Shown in pieces: positions 1 to 11,277 of a stretch of 37,771 nt of DNA (position 1 is the stretch's first letter; each line of letters begins with the position of its first letter). Position numbers and translations under genes: made by a program. The DNA is from Hofstenia miamia. Taxonomy: Eukaryota; Xenacoelomorpha; Acoela. The stretch lies in assembly GCA_004352715.1 (NCBI GenBank), contig SCFE01000042.1, forward strand, positions 162,444-200,214, in the 5' to 3' direction. The notes beneath the pieces are model-generated. The model did no database searches, was not told where the DNA came from, and saw only the letters and a program-made list of their open reading frames with translations.

Positions 1-1008
1 TATATATATATATATATATGGACACGGGTCAGACTGTGCTGAAACGAGTCAGACCGGGCCCAAGATTTAGGAAATTACGGACAAAAAATGATTTTGTATT
101 GATGAATTTTAAAAATTGAAAATTAAATAATTGTGCCCTCCCTTGTACGCAGTTTTGCACTTAGAATATTTTTTACATTGTCCCCCCTAAAAAACTTTCT
201 GTATCCGGCCCTGGCTTAAGGTATAGGAATGTATAATTTATTGCTATAATTTTGTTAGAGATATGATTATTTTTTAATTGAAATTTATTGATATTAAACT
301 TCATTTTATTGTCATAGACTCAGTTTTGAAATGCAGTTATATCTTCTTTTAGCAGTGATTAAGATGTACAACACAATTTAATATCATCTGTGAAAGGTAA
401 GGAATAGTATTTGGGGTGTCTGAAAAGTTCTTGTGAAAAAAATCACGCTAAAACGTGTATTTTTAGAGGACAACATAAAGACTTTTTCAGGCCAGTTTAT
501 TAAACTGTGTGATATCTCTAAGTACATTAAAGAGTATGGTTTTACTAATTCTAAAGGAAGTCGTGCTCCATGATAAAAAAACCCGCATCAATATGAGAAT
601 TCTACTGGTCAATAACGTTGATCAAAATAGCATTGGATATCTATGCAACTAATTTGATAAGTGGATATATATATGCAACTAATTTGTTTGGTGGTTCAGA
701 GGGAAGACATTTTCTGATGGTGATGAAATTCTCTCCGCCACCATGAATCAGCTTCGCTCATCGTCATTTGCAATACACCGCCTTAAAAATATAAATCTAA
801 ATCATGTTTAGTGTATTTTTTGATAGAAAAGCCGGTTGGAATGTTTTAGGTCCGTAGCCACTGGGATTAGGGGACGAAAAAATTGATTGATTTTTATTTT
901 AATATCCAAGAAATGGCAAATAAATAGAAAAAGTTTGAAATGTCCTTTATTTGTATCAAGTGTAAAGAAAAACATGTAGAAAAGCTTTTACCAATGAATT
1001 TCAGAGGA
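1..1008. other. Gene-free AT-rich stretch with a (TA)n edge
   Basis: The window opens in a (TA)n run (1-19), followed by a short GC-richer patch (about 20-60) containing two near-repeats of 'gtcagac'. The rest is AT-rich with stops in all frames. I see no conserved protein motif, RNA gene or clear repeat boundary. A slightly GC-richer patch at about 690-785 has no recognisable coding content. Confidence 0.5.
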
Positions 1009-1163
1009 CTACGGTTAGAATATGTGATTGGTAATAAGAGGAATTGCAAATCCCATTACCAGTAAGTGGTTAGACAACTGCATTGCAGTTGTAATCACAT
1101 AGCCAACCGTAGCTTTTGTATGTTAGAGATCATGTGTGACCAATCACGAAGTCTAACCGTAGC
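1009..1163. mobile_element. Degraded foldback MITE, same family as 7195-7417
   Basis: The left end reads CTACGGTTAGA...GTGATTGGT. The right end (about 1138-1163) is its reverse complement, ACCAATCAC...TCTAACCGTAGC. A further internal copy of the CCAACCGTAGC end lies at about 1103-1113. The terminal words (ACGGTTAGAC, GTGATTGGT) match the cleaner palindromic element at 7195-7417, so both look like members of one non-autonomous family. No coding capacity is seen. The family is named only by its structure. Confidence 0.6.
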
Positions 1164-2071
1164 TTAAACAAACGAGAGCATAATTGCAAACCAATTCAAT
1201 TATTGGGGAAGACTAAATTTCTTCCACTCATAAGTGGCGAATAAATTACGTAATCCATTTTTGTTATGCGTGAGCAATGTGCAAAAAGTGATTGATCGAT
1301 AATATTTACTTGGTTGAAATGTTTTACACGGTTGAATTGGCATTTATAATGGGTTTCTACTGTTAAAGTACACCTTATGAGAATACCTTTAGAGATAATT
1401 TTTGTAAAATATGGTGCCTGCTTTCCATAAATAATGGCCATATAAAAATCCTATCCATTCCATTATTGCATGGTATTGTATGACAATTATTGCTCTAAGC
1501 TCATTATTGTTATACACCCTAGCTGATGCATGCAACATAAAATTACAATAGCGTGCAGTCTTGCTAAAATTTTAGTTTAAATTTTAGGTAATGTTGAAAT
1601 TCTTTTCAACCCTCGTGAATGCGTGTCGAGTCTCCTTGGGTGACAATGCTGGCTGTAGGCCATTTAAGTTTGCTGTTTTTGGCAAATGGTAATTTTTGAA
1701 TAGTTTTATAGCAAACACAATGGAATGGAGTAATAAATGCAATTGTACATCAACTTGCAGTTCTGCTGGTATCAAATGGTGGAGGGATTTATTCTTTAGT
1801 GTGAATAAAAATATCAAATTCAAAAATGGATATGTTGTCGCTATTATTTATACATTATTAATCGTATTTGTTACAAAACAGCAAACTTACTTTTTTCAAT
1901 CATTCGAAGTAAATATTTAAAATGCCAATTATTTAAACTTTAAAATTATATGAATGTCGTTTCACAAAGGGATATGAGTCTGCTTTGAGGTCTTAGTATT
2001 GTTCATTTTATAAATTGAAATTTGTCATCCAACATTTTATTAGTGATTGCATCAAATCCTAAAATTTGTTT
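1164..2071. other. No gene recognised
   Basis: AT-rich sequence with only short ORFs that lack any familiar motif. The ORFs on the two strands overlap each other and have no splice context that would make them credible exons. Confidence 0.5.
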
Positions 2072-4210
2072 TTATTTGATCGATGTACCAACTTGTATCC
2101 ATTTTTGTAATTTTTCCAAGTAGTTGCAAAGGTTTTCTAAGCAACTTTCTTTGACTTTTGGAAATAGGTGGTACCCATACCTACTTCTGATGCATATAAA
2201 TAAATTGGACATGTATATGTTTCGGAAACATATTTTTGCTTTTCTACACTTAAATGAGAAAGAAAGAAGGATAAGCACTTAATTTTATAATTAACTCTCT
2301 TAAGAATGCTTCGAACTTGTTATTATACTTTAGACTTTTATCAATATGCAAGCCTAAATATTTATAAGTATCAACATTTTGAATTTCACTTCCATCATTA
2401 AAACTTGCTACGAAATTCTTGACTTCATTCAAAGTATCCTTGCAAATATTATGATATGCAATTACAAGTTCAAACGTTTTCAACAAATTCATTTGTAGGT
2501 TTCACTTTTCCGATTCATGAATTAATTGTCTTATACTTTCTTGATACAATTGAAAATCATTTAAAGCTTTGAATATTAGCGATAATCGTCATGTCGTCAG
2601 AATACTTAGAAGTGTCGCACTTCATACGATTTATGCCTAGGTTTCCATTTGATATCATATTTGATTCATCAGTAAAAAGTGTACCAGAAAGTGGACCTCC
2701 CTGTGGTATTCCTACAACAATTTTAATTTTGTTTTAGCGTATTTGTTGAGGCCAATTTTCTATATATGATCTTATCCATTCAGCTAACCATTTACTGATT
2801 TCCTCGATTCCGTATTGCAAAAAGGTAACTCTTACTAAAGATGTTTGTCTAGAATTTAGTGTTACATATATATATACATTACAAGAAATTTAAACAGTGC
2901 CATGTGACGTCAGCAAATAACTAGTGAAAGTGCGGCGTAGATTATGCACTATGCTTAACTGTAAGTGAAAGAGGTTTTTTACAAATTTATATATCTTAAA
3001 ATTAATAGATTATCTAGCTCATCATCAATTGTTTAAACGCTATTGGTTTACTATGCAATGCAAAAAAAATTTGTTTGTANNNNNNNNNNNNNNNNNNNNN
3101 NNNNNNNNNNNNNNNNNNNNNNNNNNNNNNNNNNNNNNNNNNNNNNNNNNNNNNNNNNNNNNNNNNNNNNNNNNNNNNNNNNNNNNNNNNNNNNNNNNNN
3201 NNNNNNNNNNNNNNNNNNNNNNNNNNNNNNNNNNNNNNNNNNNNNNNNNNNNNNNNNNNNNNNNNNNNNNNNNNNNNNNNNNNNNNNNNNNNNNNNNNNN
3301 NNNNNNNNNNNNNNNNNNNNNNNNNNNNNNNNNNNNNNNNNNNNNNNNNNNNNNNNNNNNNNNNNNNNNNNNNNNNNNNNNNNNNNNNNNNNNNNNNNNN
3401 NNNNNNNNNNNNNNNNNNNNNNNNNNNNNNNNNNNNNNNNNNNNNNNNNNNNNNNNNNNNNNNNNNNNNNNNNNNNNNNNNNNNNNNNNNNNNNNNNNNN
3501 NNNNNNNNNNNNNNNNATATATAATTCATTGCGTATAGCAATGCATCTGCTGTACCTCTAATTGATTTATATGCAAATTGATAATCATCCAAAGTATTCT
3601 GCATATTCTCAATGTATACTGTAGAAACTTCTATCTAAATTTCGAGCAAAAATTGGTGTAACAGTGATTGGAGGAAATTTTTTTAAATTTTTTCTGCAAT
3701 GGGCTCCTTGGTATTCGTTTTTGGCACAGGCGTGACGATTACTGATTTCCATTTATCAGGATGTGTCATATTGGTAAAACACCTATTGAAGACATTAGTA
3801 CAAACTTTCCCTATTAGCAAAGAATGATTCTTATAAAACCAAGAAGGGATTTTTGCCAAACCCGGCGGTGTGGCGACCTTAATTTTTTCAAACAGCTGTT
3901 GAACTCTCTCTTCAGAAACATTCGGAATGCCATTTGATATCCTGCAGGATCCCCGACGTTCATCCTTATAACTATCTTTATTGAATCTGCTGAAAACTAA
4001 TTGAACATTTTTGCTTCATTTCAATTCACATTTATTTTAATATTAGTTGGTTTTGTTCTCCTTTCCACTTCCTTTTGTAACTCTGACAAAGTTAAGTTAG
4101 CAATACGATTTCTCCTGAGTTGTCGCACTTTTTGGAGGATATTTCTTTGGATTCTATTTAATAGGGCTCTATCTCTCTTCTTTAAGTATCTCCTTTTGAT
4201 ACTAATCAAC
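2072..4210 (-). pseudogene. Decayed APE-class non-LTR retrotransposon (reverse transcriptase ORF)
   Basis: Reading the minus strand from high to low coordinates, RT landmarks appear in the expected order. At about 3700-3880 is a pre-RT segment with IPSWFYK and PDKWKSVIVTPVPK. At 3539-3604 is NTLDDYQFAYKSIRGTADAL (fingers). After a 437-bp gap come GIPQGGPLSGTLF (2695-2712 and on) and the catalytic YSDD box (2593-2604). At about 2340-2370 is the post-RT YKYLGLHIDKSLK. Upstream, 4021-4209 encodes an arginine-rich linker of the kind found between endonuclease and RT. The frame is broken by a TAA at 2734-2736, by stops near 3650-3690 and by frameshifts, so this copy is dead. It differs in sequence from the LINE family at 19-27 kb. 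The clade is not resolved. A lysine-rich minus-strand stretch at about 4380-4530 may be further upstream sequence of the same element. Confidence 0.8.
3080..3516. other. Assembly gap (437 N) inside the LINE
   Basis: Run of N. It removes the RT palm segment between the fingers motif and the PQG box. Confidence 0.99.
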
Positions 4211-4599
4211 TCATTTCAAAAGAGTCATCGCGAGTTTTAAACAGCTTATAACGGTTCTATAGTTAAACATTGGATTTTAATGCCTTGATAGATCTATTAT
4301 TTCTAAGAATTTTTAATCTAATTTTTCGACTAGGACTTCAATGTTAAGAGAAGTGAATTATTTTCCTTAGTCACAAGTCAATCACTTTACACCTGAATCC
4401 ATTTTCGCCTTCTCTACGATAAAGATTTAAATTCATAATCTTTAGGTAAGCAGCTTCAACTTTACCAGATTGAATTAATTTTCTCCTTTTCTTTAAAGTC
4501 TCATTTTCTTGTTTTTGTTCAGCTTTACTAAGTCCCTTTCAAAGATATACCTTAAATGTAAAATGATTAGAATTCTTAAGATTGACAACATTTTTTAAA

Positions 4600-5389
4600 A
4601 ACGGGTGATCAATAAGAATCTGCAGTAAAATCCAAACATTAATGATTTATTAATAACACAAGAAAAACATGAAAATAATATTTCATTGCACAAATAATAT
4701 GTCACATTAATGATAGAATAATGAACAACCGTGATTTTTGCCTTTCTTACGTTTCTTTTTATATCATCTTATGATAACTGCTCTGTCCACCTTTTTTATA
4801 TAGTATTTAATATATTTTTATATAGTATTTTAAGTATTTCTTAAAGTCTTTTATTGCTGATGTAACCTCTTCACTTACGTGGGAGAAATCCATCTCAACC
4901 ACTGGAAATGTTGTCGTGGTACCAATTTCTCTAATGCACAGTCTTTTCAAACAATTCAAAATATTGAAAACACAACCAATCACAATGAAATTTTATTTAT
5001 AATATATATATATATATANTATATATAGTATCCTTTGTTAATATAAACAAATTGCATTTACATAAAGAAATTAGTTGCAAAACTGTTTGTTTTCCAAAGT
5101 GTATCCGCCAGATGTAACTAGCACAAATTCTCGACGGGCATAGCAATTAAGTGCTACTTATGAAAACCCACCCAAATGCCCGACAGGTGTTAATGCGGCA
5201 TTACGACTAGCCATGGTACCCTGTTGAAATACTCTGACGTTCTTCATATGCCGTAATTACTGGGAATTTCAAGTAACGGTACGGGTTCAGATGTAGTTCA
5301 TGTTGGTTGGAATGCAATAATTATATGCTAAAACAAATACCCCAAGTAACGTTGTTTGATTGTCTGCCACACATAATGACATTCAGACT
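4600..5389. other. No gene; (TA)n at about 5002-5027
   Basis: AT-rich sequence with a (TA)n microsatellite interrupted by a single N at 5019. A GC-richer patch at about 5130-5300 (CGACGGGCATAGC, ATGCCCGACAGG) looks like interspersed-repeat sequence, but I cannot define its ends. Confidence 0.45.
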
Positions 5390-6010
5390 CGTATTTTGGC
5401 GCTGGAACTTTTCGGCTGGCCACAACCGGTCACTCATCTGTAGTTGTGGCCGTGCTGTTAAAAGCCACAGCCAGTTGTGCCCGCAAATAATGAAGTCGTA
5501 AAATGTTTATTTTATACAATATTTCCCTCATTTCTCATAATTTATCTGGACCAGAAATTGGCATCGGATGCTCAAATTTACTGTACACAAGTTGGGTAAT
5601 TGTCGGATATGATAATCTGGATAGCATGAAATATTTGCTATTAATTTGCATCCAATTCATGTACATTTTTATATTGAGTACTTTATTTTCTTTGAGTAGG
5701 GTCAGGTTGGGTAAATGAAAAATCTGTTCGGGTTGGGTTCGATTGATCAAATTGTGTGTCAGCTACAGTTTTTGTATTCAATGCCAATCACTAAACAGAA
5801 CTTAAATGTACACTTAGCTTGAATAAAACTCATTATGCATTCTAAAACCTGTGTTTATTCTGTTTGAAAGTCAAAACAAGCGTTAAACATACGGCTGCTG
5901 AAAATGGTGACTTGTAAATTGAAACCGTTGCTGGTTGCAGTAGTAAAGATTCAGGCCCTAACCGGTTGTCAGCAGCAACTTACGGCTGGCCGGGGCCACT
6001 AACTAACGCG
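5390..6010 (+). repeat. Dispersed repeat, older copy of the 11278-11581 hAT-like MITE
   Basis: Several blocks match 11278-11581 in the same order and orientation. These are CGGCTGGCC...GTAGTTGTGGCCGTGCTG with AGCCACAGCCAG (5400-5475), CTTGAATAAAACTCATTATGCATTC (about 5818-5842), and GTAAAGATTCAGGCCCTAACC...CAGCAGC (about 5943-5975). About 270 bp at 5486-5760 are absent from the other copy and look like a later insertion. No coding capacity is apparent. Confidence 0.55.
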
Positions 6011-6164
6011 CAACCGTATGCTTCACTTAAATGGAGTGGTTAATACCAATCCTGGGAGCCTAATGCGTTAACCTCAAATGAGTCACCGTTAACGTTACTA
6101 GTTACCAACCCTACGTACTGTATTTGTTAACTACAATAATTTTCTGAGTCCTTTCAAGGGATGT

Positions 6165-6256
6165 GCCAGAATCCGGTATCCGGTAAAATCGGCAATTTCA
6201 CAACCTGATCCGAATATCCGGTAAAATTTAACTTGTTTACCGGAATTTACCGGATA
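6165..6256. repeat. ATCCGGTA subterminal repeat cluster with hairpin
   Basis: The word ATCCGGTA recurs, including an inverted pair: ATCCGGTAAAATT at 6216-6228 and AATTTACCGGAT at 6244-6255. It is preceded by AGGGATGTGCCAGAATCCGG. A leading GGGNTGTGC followed by short GC-rich subterminal repeats is typical of one end of non-autonomous hAT elements. The other end was not found, so assignment to hAT is inference. Confidence 0.45.
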
Positions 6257-6644
6257 ACACATTCTGAGATTAAACTTGATTTAAAAATGGAAATTTCGTG
6301 GGAAAAGTTATATTTTTGCCATGATATGGAAGTGTTCATGCCACAAAACAAGTTTTTGGATATATCACGACGTACTCTATTTAGTATTTGCTTATTTTCA
6401 TACGCATGAGGTCAATGTTCATTGAGAAATAATGTTGTTCCTCATTAAAAATTAGGGCAACCAAAAGTAATACTTTTTCTGTGGTCTATTTTGCAGTCTG
6501 CTTAAAAATAGATGGTTTTCTGAGCTGGGGTTCAGTTAAATAGAAATGTATAAAGTTTTTTTGAAAAATCGGTAATATTTTGGCATAGCTCATTAAAATT
6601 AAAAAAAACGTAAAACTTAAAACTGGATTAAATCATTTGAACCA

Positions 6645-6816
6645 ATATATATATATATATANNNNNNNNNNNNNNNNNNNNNNNNNNNNNNNNNNNNNNN
6701 NNNNNNNNNNNNNNNNNNNNNNNNNNNNNNNNNNNNNNNNNNNNNNNNNNNNNNNNNNNNNNNNNNNNNNNNNNNNNNNNNNNNNNNNNNNNNNNNNNNN
6801 NNNNNNNNNCTACAAT

Positions 6817-6861
<45 letters not shown>
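6645..6861. repeat. (TA)n microsatellite containing a 148-bp gap
   Basis: TA dinucleotides run on both sides of the N run at 6662-6809. The assembly evidently broke in the microsatellite. Confidence 0.95.
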
Positions 6862-6864
<3 letters not shown>

Positions 6865-7194
6865 TCAATTTCATTTAATATACTTCCTTGCATAACCCTC
6901 GAGAAGTTTAATTGTTGATCGGACAGGACCCGAACCATATTGGACTGACGGTGTATGCAGCAGCTAAAAAATATTAAAGGAACTATATACATTATCATTT
7001 CATGGATTTTGCAAGACACACGTGTTGCAGAATTGTACCATGCGTATTCAGGCAAAATATTTGAGGGTTGACAATCCAATTGCTTCAACTAAGGCTGCTA
7101 TTATAAAAAATCAGTTTTCGTCCAGAAGATATTAAGATTGTTGGTAAGAAGTAGGCAAACTGCTGTCAGCAAAACGTAGCTTCTCAATCCTAAG

Positions 7195-7417
7195 GCCACG
7201 GTTAGACTAGTGATTGGTTCAAAAGTGATCTGTCACACTTGAAAGAATTGCACGTCTAACCACCCGAGATAATTAGCGATATGACAATCACAAGCAATTC
7301 GAACGCGCACGATTTCTTCGTGATCGTCACATCGCTAATTATCTCGGGTGGTTAGACATGCGATTCATTCAAAATGTGACAGATCACTTTTGAACCAATC
7401 GCTAGTCTAACCGTGGC
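7195..7417. mobile_element. Palindromic foldback MITE (97-bp arms, CTAAG target duplication)
   Basis: The left arm (7195-7291) and right arm (7321-7417) are near-perfect reverse complements, separated by a 29-bp loop. The terminus is GCCACGGTTAGACTAG. CTAAG flanks both sides (7190-7194 and 7418-7422), consistent with a short target-site duplication. The arms differ at only a handful of positions, so the insertion is relatively young. There is no ORF, so it must rely on a transposase supplied elsewhere. The superfamily is unassigned. A degraded relative lies at 1009-1163. Confidence 0.85.
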
Positions 7418-7422
7418 CTAAG

Positions 7423-8298
7423 CAAGCAATTATTACAAAAGAGAAAATGTAACAAAATGTTTTCTTTTCATATTAAATTTCCAATCTTGATGTTAACTTA
7501 ATTCATATTTTACAGTTTCTATGGTTTAATTGAATCACCGGATAATTACGAATGATAAAAATAAATTAGTAAATTTATTATTTCTGTCTATTAATTTTAT
7601 GATATGCTTAGTATTTTCGCTCCACATGAATTTGTAATTTCTAACTTTTAGAAAGCATACTATTAAGACTTGAGTTTTGAATCTATTTTACAAATATGAG
7701 CAAAAATGGATCTGGAAGACTATAACTGTACCATGTGCTGCATAATTTGCGGTAACGGCACGCATATGCCTCCTGCATATGTTCTTGCACGTTTGCATAG
7801 TTGAACTAAACTAGTTGTTTGGACATTAACATTATTATTCTTGGCAACCAATTTCAAGCTATGCATAAGTAATAGTTAACAAAAATTTTAATGGTATTAC
7901 TTTGTGTGCTATGACTCATGACTAAAGAGATACCATTTGATTCTAAAGAAATAATTTTTTGGAAAAATAGATAACGCAATATTTATTAATATATGGTTTC
8001 AAAGCATTACCGCTTACCGGAAAATATTTGAATTTTACTATTTATCAATGTTCTACACGGTGCAGTGTGCTGTACACAAGCATGCATAATGTAGTTTGAA
8101 CCATAATAATATTAAAGTTAACCTCATTGAAAGCTATTGTATTTCTCAAATTAATTCTATAATATTTTGATACTATAAGAATTGAATTTTGTGTAAATTG
8201 AGGCCTTCATAATATTGACTGTGATTTGGCGAATAACTACCAGCTAACATACATAATTTGGCGTGTTTACTAATGTCATCAGTTTGTGTACATATCAG
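7423..8298. other. Upstream flank of AGA; no defined promoter elements
   Basis: AT-rich sequence without ORFs of note. It must contain the AGA promoter if transcription starts nearby, but no convincing initiator, TATA box in a fixed context or CpG island can be picked out. The in-frame TAA at 8254-8256 closes the AGA frame upstream of its first ATG. Confidence 0.4.
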
Positions 8299-8671
8299 AT
8301 GTTTTCAGACTGCGTATTGTTATTGCTAGCAACTTCGGTTTTCTTAAACGCAGAAGGGCAACTAGTGTTTAATACTTGGAGTTTTCCAAAAGCTACTGAT
8401 GCGGCATGGGAAAAGTTAGATAAAACTGATTCTGCTTTGGATGCAGTAGAAGCTGGTGGAAATGCATTGGAAATGAAGGCAGATCCAGCTACTTATGATA
8501 GCGTAGGTTGGGGATCACACCCCGACGAGAAAAATCAAGTTACTTTAGATGCTTTAATTATGGATGGAGCTTCCTTAAACTCTGGTGCCGTGGCCTCAAT
8601 GCCGAAAGTTAAGAAAGCAATTAGTGTAGCCAGAATGGTAATGGAGCACACGCAGCTTTCTATGCTAGCAG
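8299..8671 (+). CDS. AGA: Aspartylglucosaminidase, exon 1 of 2 (signal peptide, N-terminal alpha subunit)
   Basis: Aspartylglucosaminidase (EC 3.5.1.26) is a lysosomal N-terminal-nucleophile hydrolase that cleaves the GlcNAc-Asn bond in the last steps of N-glycoprotein breakdown. This exon encodes residues 1-124 plus one base of codon 125. The start at 8299 is the first ATG after an in-frame TAA at 8254. Residues 1-20 form a signal peptide (hydrophobic VLLLLATSVFL). Family landmarks follow: VFNTW (W27), SALDAVEAG, SVGWGSHPDE, TLDALIMDG, SGAVA and KKAISVARMVMEHT. The exon ends in a consensus donor, CAG|GTGAGT (8672). The cysteine pair that brackets a loop in the human enzyme (CEREQC region) is absent here; residues 53-62 contain no Cys. 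With exon 2 it makes a 337-residue protein, close to the 346 of human AGA. Confidence 0.93.
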
Positions 8672-10315
8672 GTGAGTCTTCTTTACGAACCACATAAAAT
8701 ATATTTGTAATATTATTTTGAAAATTGAGAGCTATGTTATCTACATGTCTTAAATCTAACCAAGTTATGAGTAAGGAAATATAATTCTGCTGTAAACCAA
8801 AAACCAGTCGCAGATTTTAAAAAAATTTAATTATGTATCAAAGATGCGTGGCTGTGTGCACAATTTTTAGGATATTTTGAGGGGTTCAATTGAAGCTAAG
8901 TCCTGAATGTAGATATGGTCAAATATTTACTTTCTGTAATTTTTCAATGTACTGCTGACCTCTATTCTATTAGCATTCTCATGCTTTCTGTCTAGGGTTA
9001 CTTCAATAAATGCAGCAAAAAATAAAATTTATAGAAATATCAAAGTCATGTTAAGCTATTGATTGAATATGAAAATGTAAACACTTAAATATTTATGCTT
9101 TTTTGCTTAATTTTCTAAATTATTCATGTAATGCAATTAAAATAGTGGGTGAACTTGGGTTGGGTAGGTCTACAGCTTTTTTAAAATGTGCGAGTGCGTG
9201 CATGGGTATGTACAAACGTGAATATTATATAGGTACATCAGGATTTTCTCAAATTTTAGAAATCGTTTGTTACAAATTTTGCAATAATTTATTTTATTAG
9301 CAACTAAGCTTTTATATTAGAATGTCGATATATAATTCATGAATGAAGATAATTACACAGGCATCGTTCATGGTGAGCTTAATATGTTCTCAGTGTCATA
9401 TACTTGCAGAAGTCATTCTATGTCAAAAATATAAGAAATATGATCGCTAACTCGGAGGAGTCCAAACAAGATAAAATTGTTAATCCGACAGAGCAGAAGA
9501 AATTTTTGTATCAAAATCAGCTTTATTGTAAATTGTGCAATAGATGCATGATGCATTTTGTCTTTTCACATGATTATAATTCAGCACCGCTTGGTAAACG
9601 TTGTCAACTTCCAAAATTAAGTAATCAACATTCTGCTCAAAAGCATGAAGGCTTCGATCACTCCAAAGATATAGACATGGACCGAAAATGACGATTCAAG
9701 CTCAGCCTGATTGAGAAGAATTAGAATCGGGTTATTTAATTACATGCCAATTTGACATGCTTTGATTTTTGTGAAAAAAATTCTTGTTTTTGGGAATATT
9801 GGAAACTTATAATAAATAGAAAATTTTATTGTTCAGCACATTGCCAATAAGTTATATTGCATTATTTGTAGCTAGTGAAATTGCTTGCAGTGTTGTGAAA
9901 TAGCAACTTATTTTGGAATTTCAGCCTATTTTTTCAAATACTTTGGTCTAAATCGGCATTGCACAGCATTGCAAAGTCAATTTTTCTCTCTCATTGATTC
10001 TATGTTACGCCAGGTTGTGATCTCAAGTTTTCTTCTAGACGACATACATTTGTGTCTTGCACTTGGTTTTAAAAGTTTTCCAAAACAACTTGATAGGAGA
10101 TTCGGGAGCAGGTCTCAAGAATGTAATTTACTCATTTGATAATTATTAACACCACCAATGCATCACTGAGATTATTGTGAGCGGCTTTGGATGTGAGATT
10201 TTCCTTTAACAAACCATTCAAACAGAATCCTTAAACGATCTCATTTCCTTTCAAAGGACGCGATTCAATAAATTGATGAATAGAGTGAAATTCAAAGCAC
10301 AATTGATCTGTGAGA

Positions 10316-10341
10316 ATATATATATATATATATATATATAT
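10316..10341. repeat. (TA)n microsatellite
   Basis: Uninterrupted TA run about 25 bp beyond the 3' end of the Penelope-like element remnant. Confidence 0.95.
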
Positions 10342-10367
10342 TCATTTTTATAACGCTATGAAATATA

Positions 10368-10398
10368 GACCGGTTTCGATTCGGAAAATCATCATCAG
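10368..10398 (-). ncRNA. Hammerhead-ribozyme-like core of a Penelope-like element
   Basis: The minus strand contains CTGATGA (10398-10392), then a 14-nt segment that can pair GATT with AATC around a TTCCG loop, then GAAAC (10377-10373), then CCGGTC ending at 10368. This is the order of the hammerhead core: box CUGAUGA, stem II, GAAA, short stem III ACCGGU, cleavage after C. Penelope-like elements are known to carry such motifs with very short stem III in their flanking repeats. Here the motif lies about 70 bp downstream of the element's GIY-YIG ORF, as expected. One unpaired U follows CUGAUGA and stem I is weak (about two pairs before mismatches), so activity is uncertain. Confidence 0.5.
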
Positions 10399-11004
10399 TA
10401 ACAAATATGCGGGGGAAATAAATATTTACAATTGACTACACTATTATAATACAAAATTACTGCATGCACACTAAAATAAATTTAATGTTATCATGCTTTG
10501 TTGCTTATTTAGTAAGTGATGTTTCTTTGTTTGCTTGATGATTAAAGCTTCACCTATTTTAGGATGTTTTGTTCTTAGTTGTATGTAAAAATTCTTTTCT
10601 TTAGCTTGGTGTTCATGCATAAATATTTCTGATCTTAGGTGTCCGTTAATATGCTCCTTCATTCTTGTTACCAAATGTCGTTTTGTTTCCCCGACGTATG
10701 ATTTTTCACAATCATCACATTTATAATTGTAGACAACAGAGGAAACTAAATTCTTTGGAATTGGATCTTTATTTTGGAACATATCTTTAGTTTTATACGA
10801 TGTAAATATAGGAACGATCTTTGTCCATTTTAAATTTGTATTCATAGTTGTTATTTTCTTTTTTAAACTTTGAATTTGGTTACATACATAAGGAAGCTTT
10901 AAATATACATTGATCTTGGTTTCATCAAGCTTTTCTATTGTATTGTCCTCTTTGTTATTGCAAAATAAAGTGTTTGAATATTGTTTGATTAATTTGTGCG
11001 GATA
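10399..11004 (-). pseudogene. Penelope-like retroelement, C-terminal ORF fragment with GIY-YIG endonuclease
   Basis: The minus-strand ORF is open from about 11002 down to a TAG just below 10471. Counting from the internal Met at 10845, it shows VVY (37-39), a CxxC pair (C43, C46), YVG (50-52) as the GIY-YIG core, R61 in TRMKEH, and a likely catalytic Glu (E99) in GEALIIK. Upstream in the same frame is KLPYVCNQIQSLKKK, which resembles the segment joining RT to endonuclease in Penelope-like elements. There the family's RT makes DNA from RNA and the GIY-YIG domain nicks the target. The RT is missing, because the copy ends in a (TA)n run at 11003. The surviving endonuclease frame is uninterrupted, but the element cannot be autonomous. 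Confidence 0.85.
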
Positions 11005-11027
11005 NATATATATATATATATATATAT
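11003..11027. repeat. (TA)n microsatellite with one N (11005)
   Basis: TA run at the truncated 5' side of the Penelope-like fragment. Confidence 0.95.
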
Positions 11028-11277
11028 GTATGAATCTTCTTGATTATAATAATAACACTTTTACGACCCTATGGCAAAGAAATGAAAAGCACATTATTGC
11101 TAATTTTATAGTAGCAATCTGACCTGTATGCAAATGAATATTTGATTTTTTCTGTGAAAGAAAACATTTTAATTTGAATGAATATATTTCCCAATTGCTT
11201 GCTTCTACTTTCATTTGGTCGAAAAAAATAATAGTGTGCTTATTAATTTGTCTTTTGTCCTAACCTATGATGTACAT

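Noticed and set aside
3029-3561. Long ORFs running through N runs here and at 6617-6874, 24454-25432, 30365-31036 and 35880-36863
   Set aside because: They consist mostly of unknown bases or TA-repeat translation (YIYIYI) and carry no information.
8263-8298. Upstream extension of the AGA reading frame
   Set aside because: It begins with GTG, and the first in-frame ATG is at 8299, which gives a proper signal peptide.
8672-8697. Unspliced continuation of AGA exon 1 (GESSLRTT then stop), which by chance resembles the LVGES of human AGA
   Set aside because: A consensus donor CAG|GTGAGT lies at this point, and joining to 11843 restores the conserved LAG-EEAVNFATEMGF sequence in phase.
9404-9691. 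95-codon ORF in the AGA intron with a few cysteines
   Set aside because: No ATG at its start, no family motif, and it lies within the intron; likely chance.
9885-10139. 84-codon ORF in the AGA intron
   Set aside because: Begins with TTG and has no recognisable domain.
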